From Kalmusia sp. IMI 367209 (lineage: Eukaryota > Ascomycota > Dothideomycetes > Pleosporales > Didymosphaeriaceae), in the NCBI GenBank assembly GCA_027946365.1, contig JAPEUQ010000004.1, positions 2,604,001-2,668,000 on the forward strand: a DNA stretch of 64,000 nt, read 5' to 3'. Shown here piece by piece: positions 34,450-44,780 of this stretch. The notes under the pieces were generated by a model. That model was not told the DNA's origin. It did not search any database and saw only the letters and a program-made list of their open reading frames with translations. How positions within the stretch are numbered: the first letter of the stretch is position 1; each line of letters begins with the position of its first letter. The translations under genes and the position numbers were made by a program.

Positions 34450-36475
34450 ATAGTGATAGACATAGCTGATGATTCTCGGTGATAGTCCCCTTACGGGCTT
34501 AGAGGGATCAGATGTGTTTTGTGCCAGACAGTTGGTTCCATTCATTCACATCGTAGGAGTTCAAGACAATTTCCGACCGCTGTCTGGCCCATTACACTCT
34601 TGGCCCCTCTCGTTCTTTCGAGAGCAGAAAATTGGTATGCAGAAAGTTGATTAGATGCGCGGATGAAAAAAAAAGGGAATGGAGTGTTTAGACTAGGTAT
34701 TTCGTGTATTCGGCCTGTCATCAAGGCCTTGTGTAGTCTGTTTTCAGAAAATGCATTGGAAATCTTCAAGATGTCAACAACCAATCATACGTATGTGATG
34801 TCGTATATTCAGCTTTCGGGTTACATCTCTATACAAAGATGCCAAACTGCTATGATATGAGTCTGCGGATACTATTGTGAGTTGAATCACAGTTACGAAT
34901 ACGAGAATTGTCTGTGGAAATGTATGGGGTTGTGCTCGCTATCCAATTTACTAAACTGACAGCATACTCTAGACGTTTTTGCTATATGTGTTACTAAGCA
35001 TCGAAAGGATACACGTAGGTTGAAAGGATGGTGAACTAAAAAAAGAAAGCAGCGGTTCCCTTTTTGAACTTGAGACATATTATCAAATTTTTTTTTCTTA
35101 ATCATGCTTGATTCGTCCACGGCTGCTCTATGCATTCAACTAATGCCTTTTACCTTTAATCAAAGCTTCTGCTTCTCACCTCGCTACGTTGAAAATGCAG
35201 CAAAGGCTAATGCCAACTTGCGGTGATGTTTCGACTACTCAAATCTTGCTTTTGACCTCATGTTCCCTCCCTACAATTTCTGCTGCCTTCTTCCGATTCC
35301 TACCATGGCACCCGTCTACGGCCAGCCTTGGCTTGCCTTTCGCTGGATAACACTCGCAAGCTAAGCTCACTTCGGGAGCTCTCATGGCTTTTTAGAATAT
35401 CGTTCGAAACTTACGACTAGATCTGCGTGGACGTAATCAGGTTCGACGGTCCCGTGAAACTGAGTCGACGCTCAACAACACTTCCGGCGATCTACTGGGT
35501 ATCTAGGCAGACTCAAATCAAACCACTAGTAGTGTTATTTCATTGTGCAGAGTTCTACAAATAGCATATCAGGCAAGACCCCGTATTTCCACTTGGTAGG
35601 CTACCGCCAGCTGTGAGCTGGTTTGCGATTCGCCACATGCGCTGACTTCTTCACAGCGAATCATATCACTCAGGACGTCGTTGTCATCACGCTGACCTAG
35701 ATTTGACCCATAGTATCACCTAGTATAGCGAGAAAAAGGTTGGCTATCTAAAGTGTTACTACCACAGCGCCCGAATCCTCCCTGTTAGCTTCTATGCAGC
35801 TCTTCTGATATGTGAAGAGTACGAGACAATGACGAGTACTCGAGAAAATGCCTTTTTTCGGTCGAGGAAACAATTGTAAGCACCCCAGCTTGCGATGAGT
35901 CCCTGGTATACCAGACTGTAGTGCCATGCGCGAAAGTATAACAATAGACACCGGAACCCGAAGGGCGCATGGGCATGTAGTGATGGCCACACATTGAATG
36001 TTACACTCGAAGCAGATTCTGGAAATGGGAGTCATCTTCGATATATGAATGTTACCTCCTTTCCCATGGACTGTGTGGCGGAGTCAGAAACTCGGGCCCC
36101 TTGACCGGTAAGGCTGAGCGCTTGCCGAGATTTGAATGGATTCACTTAATTTTCCTTCGTCAATGCGGGTTAGCCGCATCCTCATGTGGTCTAGTGTACT
36201 ATCGCTCTAGACTACCCCGAGTAACTTCTCCAGGACCCGAAATAAATCGACAGGGTTCACGACGTCTAGATTCCAGAACGGTTTGGCATAATTGTAGGAT
36301 TCACCCTCCGCGCGTGTACAAAAAGTCCGCTGATCCCTTCCAAAACTCATTCCACCTCAACACTCTACACACTCGCTCGTTTACCCTTGTGGTCCTTCGT
36401 TACAACATATTCTTAAGTCACTCGCTATAGACTACAATAATCCTTCATACCGAGATTCAATCCTCTTACAACAGA
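34450..36475. other. Long intergenic region, no gene recognised
   Basis: 2026 bp, somewhat AT-rich, with homopolymer A and T tracts near 34671 and 35087. Open frames are short and lack protein-like composition. No transposon ends or RNA gene are recognised. Confidence 0.4.
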
Positions 36476-37111
36476 ATGCTTGCTCTCACCGTCCTCTCCA
36501 TCCTACTCGCTACGACCCAAGTCTCCGCGGTCGGTTGCGCAACCCACACTTTCGGCACATGTGAAGACAACATTGTCCATTGGTATGATCCTGACGATGG
36601 ACAAATATGCGACCCTCTGGACTGTGGTGGCGGCCGCGCCCCGGCCAAGACCGACGTCCCCTGCTGCGCCAACTATAAGGGTACCGAAGCCTGTGTGCAG
36701 ACACCAAGCTACCTACCGTGCTTCAAAGACAAATTCGCGCCTAGCACGTCGGCAGAGAGCGCAGCCGAAGCAACCCCGACGGCAGATGCTACGACCACTG
36801 CTGAGACGACAGGCTTTTCGCAGGCTACAGAGGCTGCAACTAGCGAGGAGGATGCGCCTGCGCCTACAACTGCGGCGAGTCAAAGCGAAAGCGAGAGCGC
36901 TATAGTATCAACGACGGCGCCGCCGGCCAGTAGTGCTACGACGTCAGCGGGCCCTACTGGAAACGGTACGGTCGTTGGACCGAGTGGAAATGGTAATGCT
37001 ACGCTGAGTGGCACGCAGGGACCGACTGCGACGCCAGCGGGCAATGCCGCAAGTGGCGTGCGGTACGATGCTCTAGTGGCTATTGCTGGGGCTCTTGTTG
37101 CGTTGATTTAG
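36476..37111 (+). CDS. GPI-anchored, Cys-rich, Ser/Thr-rich surface protein
   Basis: A single-exon 211-residue protein. Residues 1-18 (MLALTVLSILLATTQVSA) form a signal peptide. Residues 19-88 are a compact domain with eight cysteines, enough for four disulfides: GCATHTFGTCED, ICDPLDCGG, VPCCANY, TEACVQ and LPCF. From ~90 to 185 the protein is Ser/Thr/Ala-rich, probably heavily O-glycosylated. It ends GNAASGVRYDALVAIAGALVALI, a small-residue site followed by a hydrophobic tail, as for a GPI anchor. The overall design is that of a fungal cell-wall or plasma-membrane surface protein. The cysteine spacing does not match the CFEM pattern. A role in adhesion or host contact is possible but not shown. 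Confidence 0.82.
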   Translation: MLALTVLSILLATTQVSAVGCATHTFGTCEDNIVHWYDPDDGQICDPLDCGGGRAPAKTDVPCCANYKGTEACVQTPSYLPCFKDKFAPSTSAESAAEATPTADATTTAETTGFSQATEAATSEEDAPAPTTAASQSESESAIVSTTAPPASSATTSAGPTGNGTVVGPSGNGNATLSGTQGPTATPAGNAASGVRYDALVAIAGALVALI

Positions 37112-38244
37112 GCGGGAGTGCTGGAATATATTACTGTTTAATACTTAATGAGTCGATGAGTCGATTACCATATGATACTAGATCCTACTCTTGTTGTCTT
37201 TGCGAATAGTGTATTGATACTGGCCATTGGGATCAGAGTATGGGGCGGATAGAAGTCGTGATACACAATGTGCAGTGTACTTGGATTGACTACTCAATTC
37301 AGACGCCTTATTCAAGGCTACGTGAAGCTTTATATATCCAGGGCATTAGCTACAGATCAAAAATTTTCCACACTTCTTCGTAGGTCTGCATAATGTGATG
37401 CCGGGCGGACTATGTTTTCGCCATCGATAGACAATAATGAGTATTTCAAATTAGGATATGCCTTAAAAATCCTCGAGGGTCCAGCGTTCTCTTGCTAGTA
37501 GGATGATTGTGGCGTGGTGTGAGGAATACAATCTTGCATACGATTATAAGCATGCCAAACGGAAGGTGCGAATTCGTTCTGGCCGTTTCGAGAGATTCGA
37601 TCTAGTAACGCAGCGAACATAAAAGAACGAAAGAGTGATGAAAAATATGTGAGGTGTAAAATGAAAAAGCGAAATGGGTGGCAGCCTACGCGACCTCTTG
37701 CGCGAAGGTGCCTGGATATAACCGGCACTGTAGATCATTTACATTATGATTCGCGCGAATGATCCGGGCTAATGATCTTATGAGATACCCTTGGATTGAT
37801 TGAGCGATGAGAAGAGCATACACAGACAAGGTAGCTTCGACACTGAGCAGCGTTGTTAGATCCATTATAAGTGAAGATCACATGAGTACCGCTTACTACG
37901 CATTGGACCGTCGGATGTCGTCATCGCTTCACTCGCGATGTCAAGTTAATAGCCTTCTTCAACATGCCATTGGGACTGGGAATTAATCCTCTGCCCCGTA
38001 CTCATAGATAACCCCAGGATGCAAAATCGGAGAATAGCACCGTTCCCGTCGTCCGGAAATGTGGAGCACGAATGGCGCGGGGTAGACTATGTATACTACT
38101 TCATAAGCTAATCTCGACTATTAAAGAAGAGACAGCCACAAAGACCACAGCTAGCTGTTTCTCGACGCTATAGGTTCGCAGGTATCTCTTGTTTTTTCAA
38201 TTGCCTTACAGGTACTTCAAGCTTCGCGCTCGAGTGCCGCCAGC
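37112..38244. other. Intergenic region
   Basis: 1133 bp between two plus-strand genes. No gene is supported. It must contain the promoter of the OsmC-family gene. Confidence 0.4.
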
Positions 38245-38859
38245 ATGTCCTCTGCGGCACAAGCCCTCCGCGAAAAGCAAGCACCCATCAAAGCCGGTTA
38301 CCGCAGCGATCCTTCATCTGCTTTCGTCACGCTGAAGTCCACCGGCAGCCTTGACTCCTCCTCCATAACATGCAAGCTCTCTTCCGGCGCGGCTATCAAG
38401 GAGGCATCGCGGACAGCCGGTCTACATCCTAAAGCCGGCGGTGATGACCCCAGTATGTCCGGCGAGCTCTGCTCGGGCGATATGCTGCTTGACGCCCTAG
38501 TCGCCTGCGCTGGCGTTACACTCAAAGCCGTGGCAACGGCGCTCGGTATCCCAATCGAATCTGGGACGGTGACTGCCGAGGGCGATTTAGACTTTAGGGG
38601 CACGATGGGGGTGGATAGGACGGCGCCAGTAGGCATCACAGGAATAAGAATGGAATTCGATATTGTATTTGGTGAGAGGGAGAAGGGTCTTGTTACAGAG
38701 GATGAGGTTGAGGCACTGGGGAAGTTGACGGAGAGGTACTGCGTTGTGTTGCAAACGTTGGCCAACAAGCCGGAGATTATTGTGAGGATTACAGGCAAAG
38801 GTGGAGTTGGAGAGGAAGAAGGTATTGATAGGGAGCTGAATTGGGCACACAAGGCTTGA
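38245..38859 (+). CDS. OsmC/Ohr-family protein
   Basis: A single-exon 204-residue protein of OsmC fold. The family's redox cysteines are visible: C88 in LLDALVACAGVTLKAVA, at the start of the long central helix, and C166 in LTERYCVVLQTLANK. In bacterial OsmC and Ohr this pair reduces organic hydroperoxides using dihydrolipoyl or similar thiols. The N-terminus (SSAAQALREKQAPIKAGYR) could be a weak organelle signal but is not convincing. It would act in peroxide defence or thiol metabolism, and its redox partner is unknown. No functional link to its neighbours is apparent. Confidence 0.85.
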   Translation: MSSAAQALREKQAPIKAGYRSDPSSAFVTLKSTGSLDSSSITCKLSSGAAIKEASRTAGLHPKAGGDDPSMSGELCSGDMLLDALVACAGVTLKAVATALGIPIESGTVTAEGDLDFRGTMGVDRTAPVGITGIRMEFDIVFGEREKGLVTEDEVEALGKLTERYCVVLQTLANKPEIIVRITGKGGVGEEEGIDRELNWAHKA

Positions 38860-40061
38860 AGGGTGTAGACATATGGTGGACCGAGTTATTCCAAGATAAA
38901 TAATACACAACTGGTCCGTCTAGGGATTCGTCCCATAATTGTTTTGATCACACAAATGCCTCGCAGAACGGTAGATCTAGCTGCTATCCACACCCAAAGT
39001 CTCTCAGTAGTCTTCCACTCATTTCTTGTGACAACCTGACTACACTGAACAGGTCATCAAGACCCTATGTCGAAGCGGGTCGAGGGTAGTGATTTCCTTC
39101 GCGCGAAATTGTTGAAGTTTTCGAATACACCATTGCGATTGCAGGTCTCTTTGGATAAGTACTGTGGTTTTCCTCGGCTGACGGTCGATTTCGTTGGTCG
39201 CGGTCAATGACTAGCTTTCTCGGAGGGCCGAAAAGGCAGCGGCAACAGCCCATGATTCTTATCGTGTTCAGTAGCGATTCGAGTCTGATAGTAAATTTGA
39301 ATGTGAGTCTAGCGAAATCAAGAGCGGATCTCGTCCGTCGAAGGATGGTCTGGCAGCCTATATTATGGACTCAACGGCGGATCTGGAGAGTCCAGTAGAA
39401 TGTCTGAAGTAATATTTATCAAGATCGCGGAGGTGGGGCGTTTTATTATCATACACTGACATGATTGTTCGAGAAAGAGGCATTGAATAGGGTGTAATAC
39501 ACGGAGCAGGGTTTTGGATATCGATCACTCACACAGAGTCGCCTAATTTGAATATCGTAGAATGTGAAGCGCGACTCAAGGTACTGGATGGTGGTGAGAA
39601 TGTTTGCACGCGATTAGGCGACAGGCAAACCTCGATCTACTGTGGCCTCAACGAGCAATTTAATTCCTAGGCACTAACAACGACATTCTCGACCCCAAAT
39701 TATCTATTGAATATCACCAAGAAACCTCTTTTCTTGTGAGAGTTCCTTGAACGACGTCGTAAAGCTGACAGGTTCGCCCACGCGCAACCCTCGCATTCTA
39801 TAGAAGGCACTCTAGAAGTTGTGCTTCCTTCGAATATTTGACATTGTATAGAACGGCTTTGAGAATGTGGACCGAGATTTTTATGACTTTCCGCATAGTC
39901 AGACTGACATGTCTTTTCGCGTTTGCGACCAGTAGTAGTCTTCAAAACGCAACGTTGCCAGATTAACGACATCGTTGATGCTTCAAGCCTCACGAGTGAC
40001 TATATTGCATGTGAATTGTGCGTGTTATCGGTTCAATCTTGTTCCACAACACCGGCGTCGC
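38860..40061. other. Convergent intergenic region
   Basis: 1202 bp between converging genes. Short open frames here (for example 39700-39993, minus) have no family features. No gene is called. Confidence 0.4.
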
Positions 40062-41453
40062 TCATCGTTCTGCACGCTCCTCATCTTCACCGTGGCCTTC
40101 GACGTCTTCCATGTCTTCATCCATTCCCGGCCAAAGCACATCACCCCTCAGCACCGCTCTCACATTCATGAACGCGACAAAGATCCATAACGCAACCAGT
40201 ATAACCGTCATAGCTGAACAAACAGCCTTTATGCCGCGACTATCAAGCACATTCGCAATTTGTATAAGCGCAATAGTCAAGCCAGCATTGGGGAATATGA
40301 AAGCCCACCAATTCAGCGTAAAATACATCTGCTTCCAAGATGAAATCACAGAGACAGTGCTTAGCGCGCAAAACCAGAAGGAGAGGAGCCAGAGAAAGAT
40401 GCCTGCGGGTACACCGATGGCTTTCCAGACATCGCCAACAGGGAAAGAGTAGATCCCAAGGAAGTTTGGTGGTAAGACTTTTGGTGCTTGCATACCTAGT
40501 GCAACCAGGGTGTTCGCAGTGTATGCTAGAGGACAGGTCAGTATCTGTTCATCACAAATACTACAATACCAAGTAGTGATAAGAAGCCGTATTGGATACC
40601 GAGCTGTCCAAGGTATATTATACATGCCCAAGGATGCAATTGGTATGATATCTTGTGAAAAGGGGTCCATACCTGCAGGTCCAACGGCCACATACATCGC
40701 GGGTCTTTTGCTCGGTTCTGGTAAGTCGCTATTGATGAGGCGCGTTACATAGATCGTATACATGAACAACGCAACACTCCAACCCAAACCTTGAAAACAA
40801 ATACCACCAATCAGAATTGGCAGTGCACTCAACTGTGGTTGACTATACTCTAACACAGCTGCCAATGGCCCGAGAACAAGAAAGGGATATACAGGAAGAA
40901 TCCAAGCGGGTAACGCGTCCATGACAGGTAACTTTCTGGTGTCGAATATGACGTGGTACTGGAATACTGCAACAAGTATGGCGCATCCCGCGTACGACCA
41001 GAAAAGAATTTCGAGTGCTTTGATAAGCCACGGTCCAGATAAAGGGACACCATACTGCTGTATACAATACAAGATCAGCGCGATGCTCACCCAGAAAGTA
41101 CCGAAGAAGAAGCTTTCTTGAGGATGATGCAAGCTCAGTGATAGCGTCCCGGACTTATTATGGGTGAAGCGATATGTGATACATCCGCAGAATGTAAGAA
41201 ACAAAATCAGATCCAGTATGAAAAATATCTTTCCAATAGTTTTCAGACCATCAAAGCCGAGTGGCTGCTGACCCAATAGCGTGGCAATTGCGCCTGTTGA
41301 CATTGTGCATTCGAACCATGACCAAGTGAAGTGATTCAATCGCTCGGGTAAAGGGATGTGTTTCCGTGCGCGGTTGTCCTGGAGGGGATGCATGGTGCCG
41401 TTGAAAGTGGAGTTCCCAAGTAGTGGAGTGGCCTCTGGGGTCACATCTGCCAT
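40062..41453 (-). CDS. SLAC1/TehA (TDT) family transporter, MAE1-like
   Basis: Two exons (41453-40673, 40525-40062) give 414 residues. About ten hydrophobic helices are visible. Family landmarks are LNHFTWSWFECTMSTGAIATLL in helix 1, GKIFFILDLILFL, YGVPLSGPWL and KRPAMYVAVGPAAYTANTLVALG across the splice junction. These match the fungal malate-transporter (MAE1) branch of tellurite/dicarboxylate transporters more than the sulfite exporter SSU1. It probably moves C4-dicarboxylates or another small anion over the plasma membrane. The 147-nt intron (40672-40526) is a multiple of three and has no stop in frame, so the unspliced RNA is also open; the spliced form is preferred because it restores the conserved VGPAAYTA segment. 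The acidic C-terminal tail is cytosolic. Confidence 0.87.
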   Translation of the reverse strand: MADVTPEATPLLGNSTFNGTMHPLQDNRARKHIPLPERLNHFTWSWFECTMSTGAIATLLGQQPLGFDGLKTIGKIFFILDLILFLTFCGCITYRFTHNKSGTLSLSLHHPQESFFFGTFWVSIALILYCIQQYGVPLSGPWLIKALEILFWSYAGCAILVAVFQYHVIFDTRKLPVMDALPAWILPVYPFLVLGPLAAVLEYSQPQLSALPILIGGICFQGLGWSVALFMYTIYVTRLINSDLPEPSKRPAMYVAVGPAGMDPFSQDIIPIASLGMYNIPWTARYPIRLLITTWYCSICDEQILTCPLAYTANTLVALGMQAPKVLPPNFLGIYSFPVGDVWKAIGVPAGIFLWLLSFWFCALSTVSVISSWKQMYFTLNWWAFIFPNAGLTIALIQIANVLDSRGIKAVCSAMTVILVALWIFVAFMNVRAVLRGDVLWPGMDEDMEDVEGHGEDEERAER

Positions 41454-42580
41454 TGCTCGTGATTACTTTCAGACGTTCAAATATGTTGATGTTGTTTTAC
41501 GTCAGATGCTCGATCATGGCCCCAGACAAGTCATTAAGTTAGTGTCGTCATGTATTTTCGTGGTATTTGCACTAGACTTACCCGGTTCGGTTAGCCTAAA
41601 TCACCGTAGTTGATGGTACATGAGAAACAATGCAATAGTGTACGTGAACCTTCAATGAGAACAAGCCCTCCTGTGCTAGGTAATTTGCCCCACGCTAGGT
41701 CGTTTGGTCGAGTAGTGGGCAGATCGCGATGCAGCGCAAGCAAAGAACGTGTGGACGAATTGTGAGACGGGGGAAACATGTCTAACAAAAACTAATTTGA
41801 CTAGACTGGACAATACATGGCGACGAGAGAATTCCTATTCGATTGTCCATATTGTGCTTTTACGCGCCTTTTTTCCTGTTTCGTATAAGTAGTGAATTGT
41901 TGTTGCGGAGCAACTATGACTCGCTCATGGAAATGGAGGACAACCTTTGTTAAATTTTTCGTTTGCTCCTATCAATGTTTTCGCATGGTAGACGTCATCT
42001 AGTGTTGAAGGGACACATAACGTGAGCGGCACGTGCACACGTGTTAGAGGCGCGACACGTGCTACCTGACCTTCGACTAATTATATATCTACATCGTGAC
42101 AGCGAACAACACATTGTCTCCTTTACTATCTATTGCTATGAGAACAAATTCGATGTTTAAAGATGTAATCTCGCTAATACAGTGGCGTACGAGTAGTGCG
42201 GGGCTCGGCCCGAGTTGCTGTTCGAATTTGCAACCCAACCATCACTATCCTTTGCTCCACTACACCCTTTACGAAGGCTATCGACAGCACTCAGACTCTC
42301 TTTGCAGCCGTTAGAGCGACCTGTCGCAGTTGAATTAATTGAAACGGACACCACATCTGTCGCCACAGCAAGTACGACAATGTCTAACAAGCAGCTGAGT
42401 AGCAGAAAGCCCGATCAAGGTATTGACGAAGCAATTGCATGAGACCGGTGTTCGCCAGCAATCACTCGTGACGGCTGGCGATCTGAGAAATACGGTCTGA
42501 ACTTGATCAGGTTAAAACCTGCGAAAGGACATCATGCTTTGCGGCCCTCCCAAAGACGCTGCTGATGAGTGCAGGTCCCT
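41454..42580. promoter_or_regulatory. Divergent intergenic region between the two transporter genes
   Basis: 1127 bp shared by two divergent transporter genes. It contains three CACGTG E-boxes (listed separately) followed by an AT-rich TATA-like stretch near 42080. A possible extra 5' exon with an ATG at 42380 can be joined in frame to the permease through a weak GAG acceptor, but this is not convincing. Confidence 0.4.
42030..42061 (+). promoter_or_regulatory. Cluster of three CACGTG E-boxes
   Basis: Palindromic CACGTG occurs at 42030-42035, 42038-42043 and 42056-42061, three copies in 32 bp. Basic helix-loop-helix regulators such as fungal Cbf1, Pho4-like and SREBP-type proteins bind this word. 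The cluster lies ~520 bp upstream of the permease ATG and ~580 bp upstream of the TDT transporter ATG, with a TATA-like stretch just downstream towards the permease. Confidence 0.5.
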
Positions 42581-44182
42581 ATGGAACCCGATCGCCGCCC
42601 TTCCACACACGATGAAAAGGCCTCGCGCATGGTCTTGGCCCCGAAAGATGGCCTTCCGACGAACGATGCGAACCTGGACATCGAGACGTTTTGGGGGAAA
42701 TGGCAGGCGAAGTGGAAGCGCCTCGAGAGACGGTTGGCCGAATACAGGCTGGAGTCTAGAGGCATCCAACGCGTAGAGCCAGATGAACGCCACGACTTGC
42801 GCTCTCTGGGATATTCTCAGATTGCCATGTTGTGGATTTCCATCAATTTGGCTGCCAACAACATTACGCTAGGAATGCTAGGCCCCGCTGTGTTCGAGTT
42901 AGGCTTCCTAGACTCGTGCCTCTGCGCTGTCTTTGGTATGCTAGTCGGATGCCTTGCCGTCGCATACATTGCGACGTTTGGACCCAGAAGCGGGAACAGA
43001 ACCATGATCTTCTCGAGGTACATCATGGGGTGGTGGCCGTCGAAGATCGTCGTTATCCTGAACTTGATCGTATTCCTAGGCTACTCGCTGATCGACTGCG
43101 TCGTTGCTGGCCAGATCCTGTCGGGGGTATCGGAAAATAACATGTCGGTTGTGGTTGGGATCATCATCGTCGCTGTCATTACGTGGGTTATCACCACCTT
43201 CGGATACGAGGTCTTTCATTATTACGAGCGATACGCTTGGCTACCACAGTTGATCGTCCTGAGTCTGCTCGGAGGAGTGGCTGGGCCACATTTCAATGTC
43301 TCCTCCCCATCACTGGTCTCTGGCGAAACTCTAGCTGCCAATCGACTCTCTTTCTTCGGCCTGACTCTCGCGGCGGCTATTACCTACAGCGGAGGTGCCG
43401 CCGATCTCTTCGTATACTATCCAGAACATACAGCACGATGGAAGATCTTCATGGTGACGATGCTCGGACTTGCGACAAGCTTCACCTTTGCCTTCATTCT
43501 CGGTATAGGACTTGCATGCGGAATGGCGACGAATTCGGCTTAGGAAGCGTCTTATCGAATCTCCCAAGGTGCACTCATCGTGGAAGGCTTCAAACCTCTC
43601 GGCGGGTTTGGTAGCTTCTGCAGCGTCCTAGTTGCACTGGGTCTGATACAGAATCTGATCGTCCCGACATATTCGTCCGGCATTGATGCACAGGTGCTTG
43701 GACGCTGGGCTGAAGTAGTACCACGAGTTGTCTGGAATACTGTAGGAGTCATCATCTACACGGTTTGTGCGCTTGCTGGGCGCAGCCATCTTGCTGAGAT
43801 CTTCACAAACTTCCTCGCGCTTATGGGTTATTGGGTGTCTATCTGGATCGCCATCATCCTGGAAGAGCATCTCATCTTCAGGCGAACATCGGGGTTTAAT
43901 TGGCATGTGTGGAGCGATAGGAAGAAGCTACCATTAGGAATCGCCGCTTTGATCGCGTTCATTGTGGGTTGGGTGGGTGCGATCCTAAGTATGTCCCAAG
44001 TTTGGTATATTGGACCCATCGCAGGGCTCGTGGGGGAGTATGGTGCTGATGTGAGTTGTTTCCGTTCCCGTGGGACTATCATTGCTAAAAGTCTGCAGAT
44101 GGGTAACTACGTTGGCTTTGCCTGGGCTGCGGTGGTCTACCCGCCTATTCGGACCTGGGAGCTAAAGCGATTTGGAAGATAA
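42581..44182 (+). pseudogene. Purine-cytosine permease (FCY2-like, NCS1) interrupted by one in-frame TAG
   Basis: The frame runs from ATG 42581, with one 48-nt intron (44051-44098), to a TAA at 44180-44182: 518 codons including the final stop. NCS1-family features are present: a charged N-terminus, the ESRGIQRVEPDERHD entry segment, about 12 membrane helices, TFGPRSGNRTMIFSRYIMGWW in the substrate region, and LALMGYWVSIWIAIILEEHLIF near the end. Codon 321 (43541-43543) is TAG inside ATNSA-stop-EASYRISQGALI. By memory, relatives have tryptophan here (NxAWxxAY), so TGG changed to TAG. No intron can remove the stop and keep frame. All else is intact, so this is either a very recent loss, a strain polymorphism or a base error. 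If read through, it would import purines or cytosine with protons. Confidence 0.8.
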
Positions 44183-44780
44183 GCGCCTCCGATTCGATCA
44201 TCCTACACATAACAGGAATAACGGGGGGTGGCATCTTTGACATGCCCAGTCTCCCATTCACCGCCTTCTCCTCTGGACGAACAACGCAGGGCAAGGGATG
44301 TCCGCTAAAGTTTAAATGCATGCTATTATCGTTCATTAAGTCGATAAAAAACATCTTCTTGCAATCATTCTTATCCTACTACTTTTTCATTGCCATATTT
44401 TGTCAATGGTGGTATATAGTCCTAGGCCAAAAGTTTTGAGTCTGCACTATGCGGTCTGGAATGACCTTGTCCAAAATGCGCATCCAAATTTTTGATCTAT
44501 ACACGCTGAAATAGACCACCATGGCCTTCTCTAAGAGTTATTCTCCAACGTCGTACATGCTGCCTTCGATGACCTAAAGCCCGAATAACGTTCATGTGGA
44601 GCCTGCCTTCACCAGGCCGCGCTCCTGCCACTTTCGTCTGCTCCTTCCTCGACAGTAACGCGCTCATGACTTGACTCCCCGTTCATCTCCATTCCCACTT
44701 CTCACTTTTTTCCGCCTATCTGACTATCTGCCTCCCTCACCCCCAGCAACGCCTCGCTTGTCGTCTCTACACCGTTGGTC
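44183..44780. other. Intergenic region
   Basis: 598 bp between two plus-strand genes. A TC-rich stretch precedes the next start, as is common in fungal promoters. Nothing else is recognised. Confidence 0.4.

Noticed and set aside
38298..38852. 184-codon minus-strand open frame
   Set aside because: It is antisense to the OsmC-family gene, with low-complexity Ser/Pro/Thr content only.
42200..42240. Possible tRNA T-arm (GTTGC...GCAAC around TTCGAA)
   Set aside because: The loop is 10 nt instead of 7 and no matching D-arm, anticodon arm or acceptor stem could be found.
43502..43543. A 42-nt intron that would remove the TAG of the permease gene
   Set aside because: It would delete conserved membrane-helix residues and shift the downstream frame, so it cannot rescue the gene.
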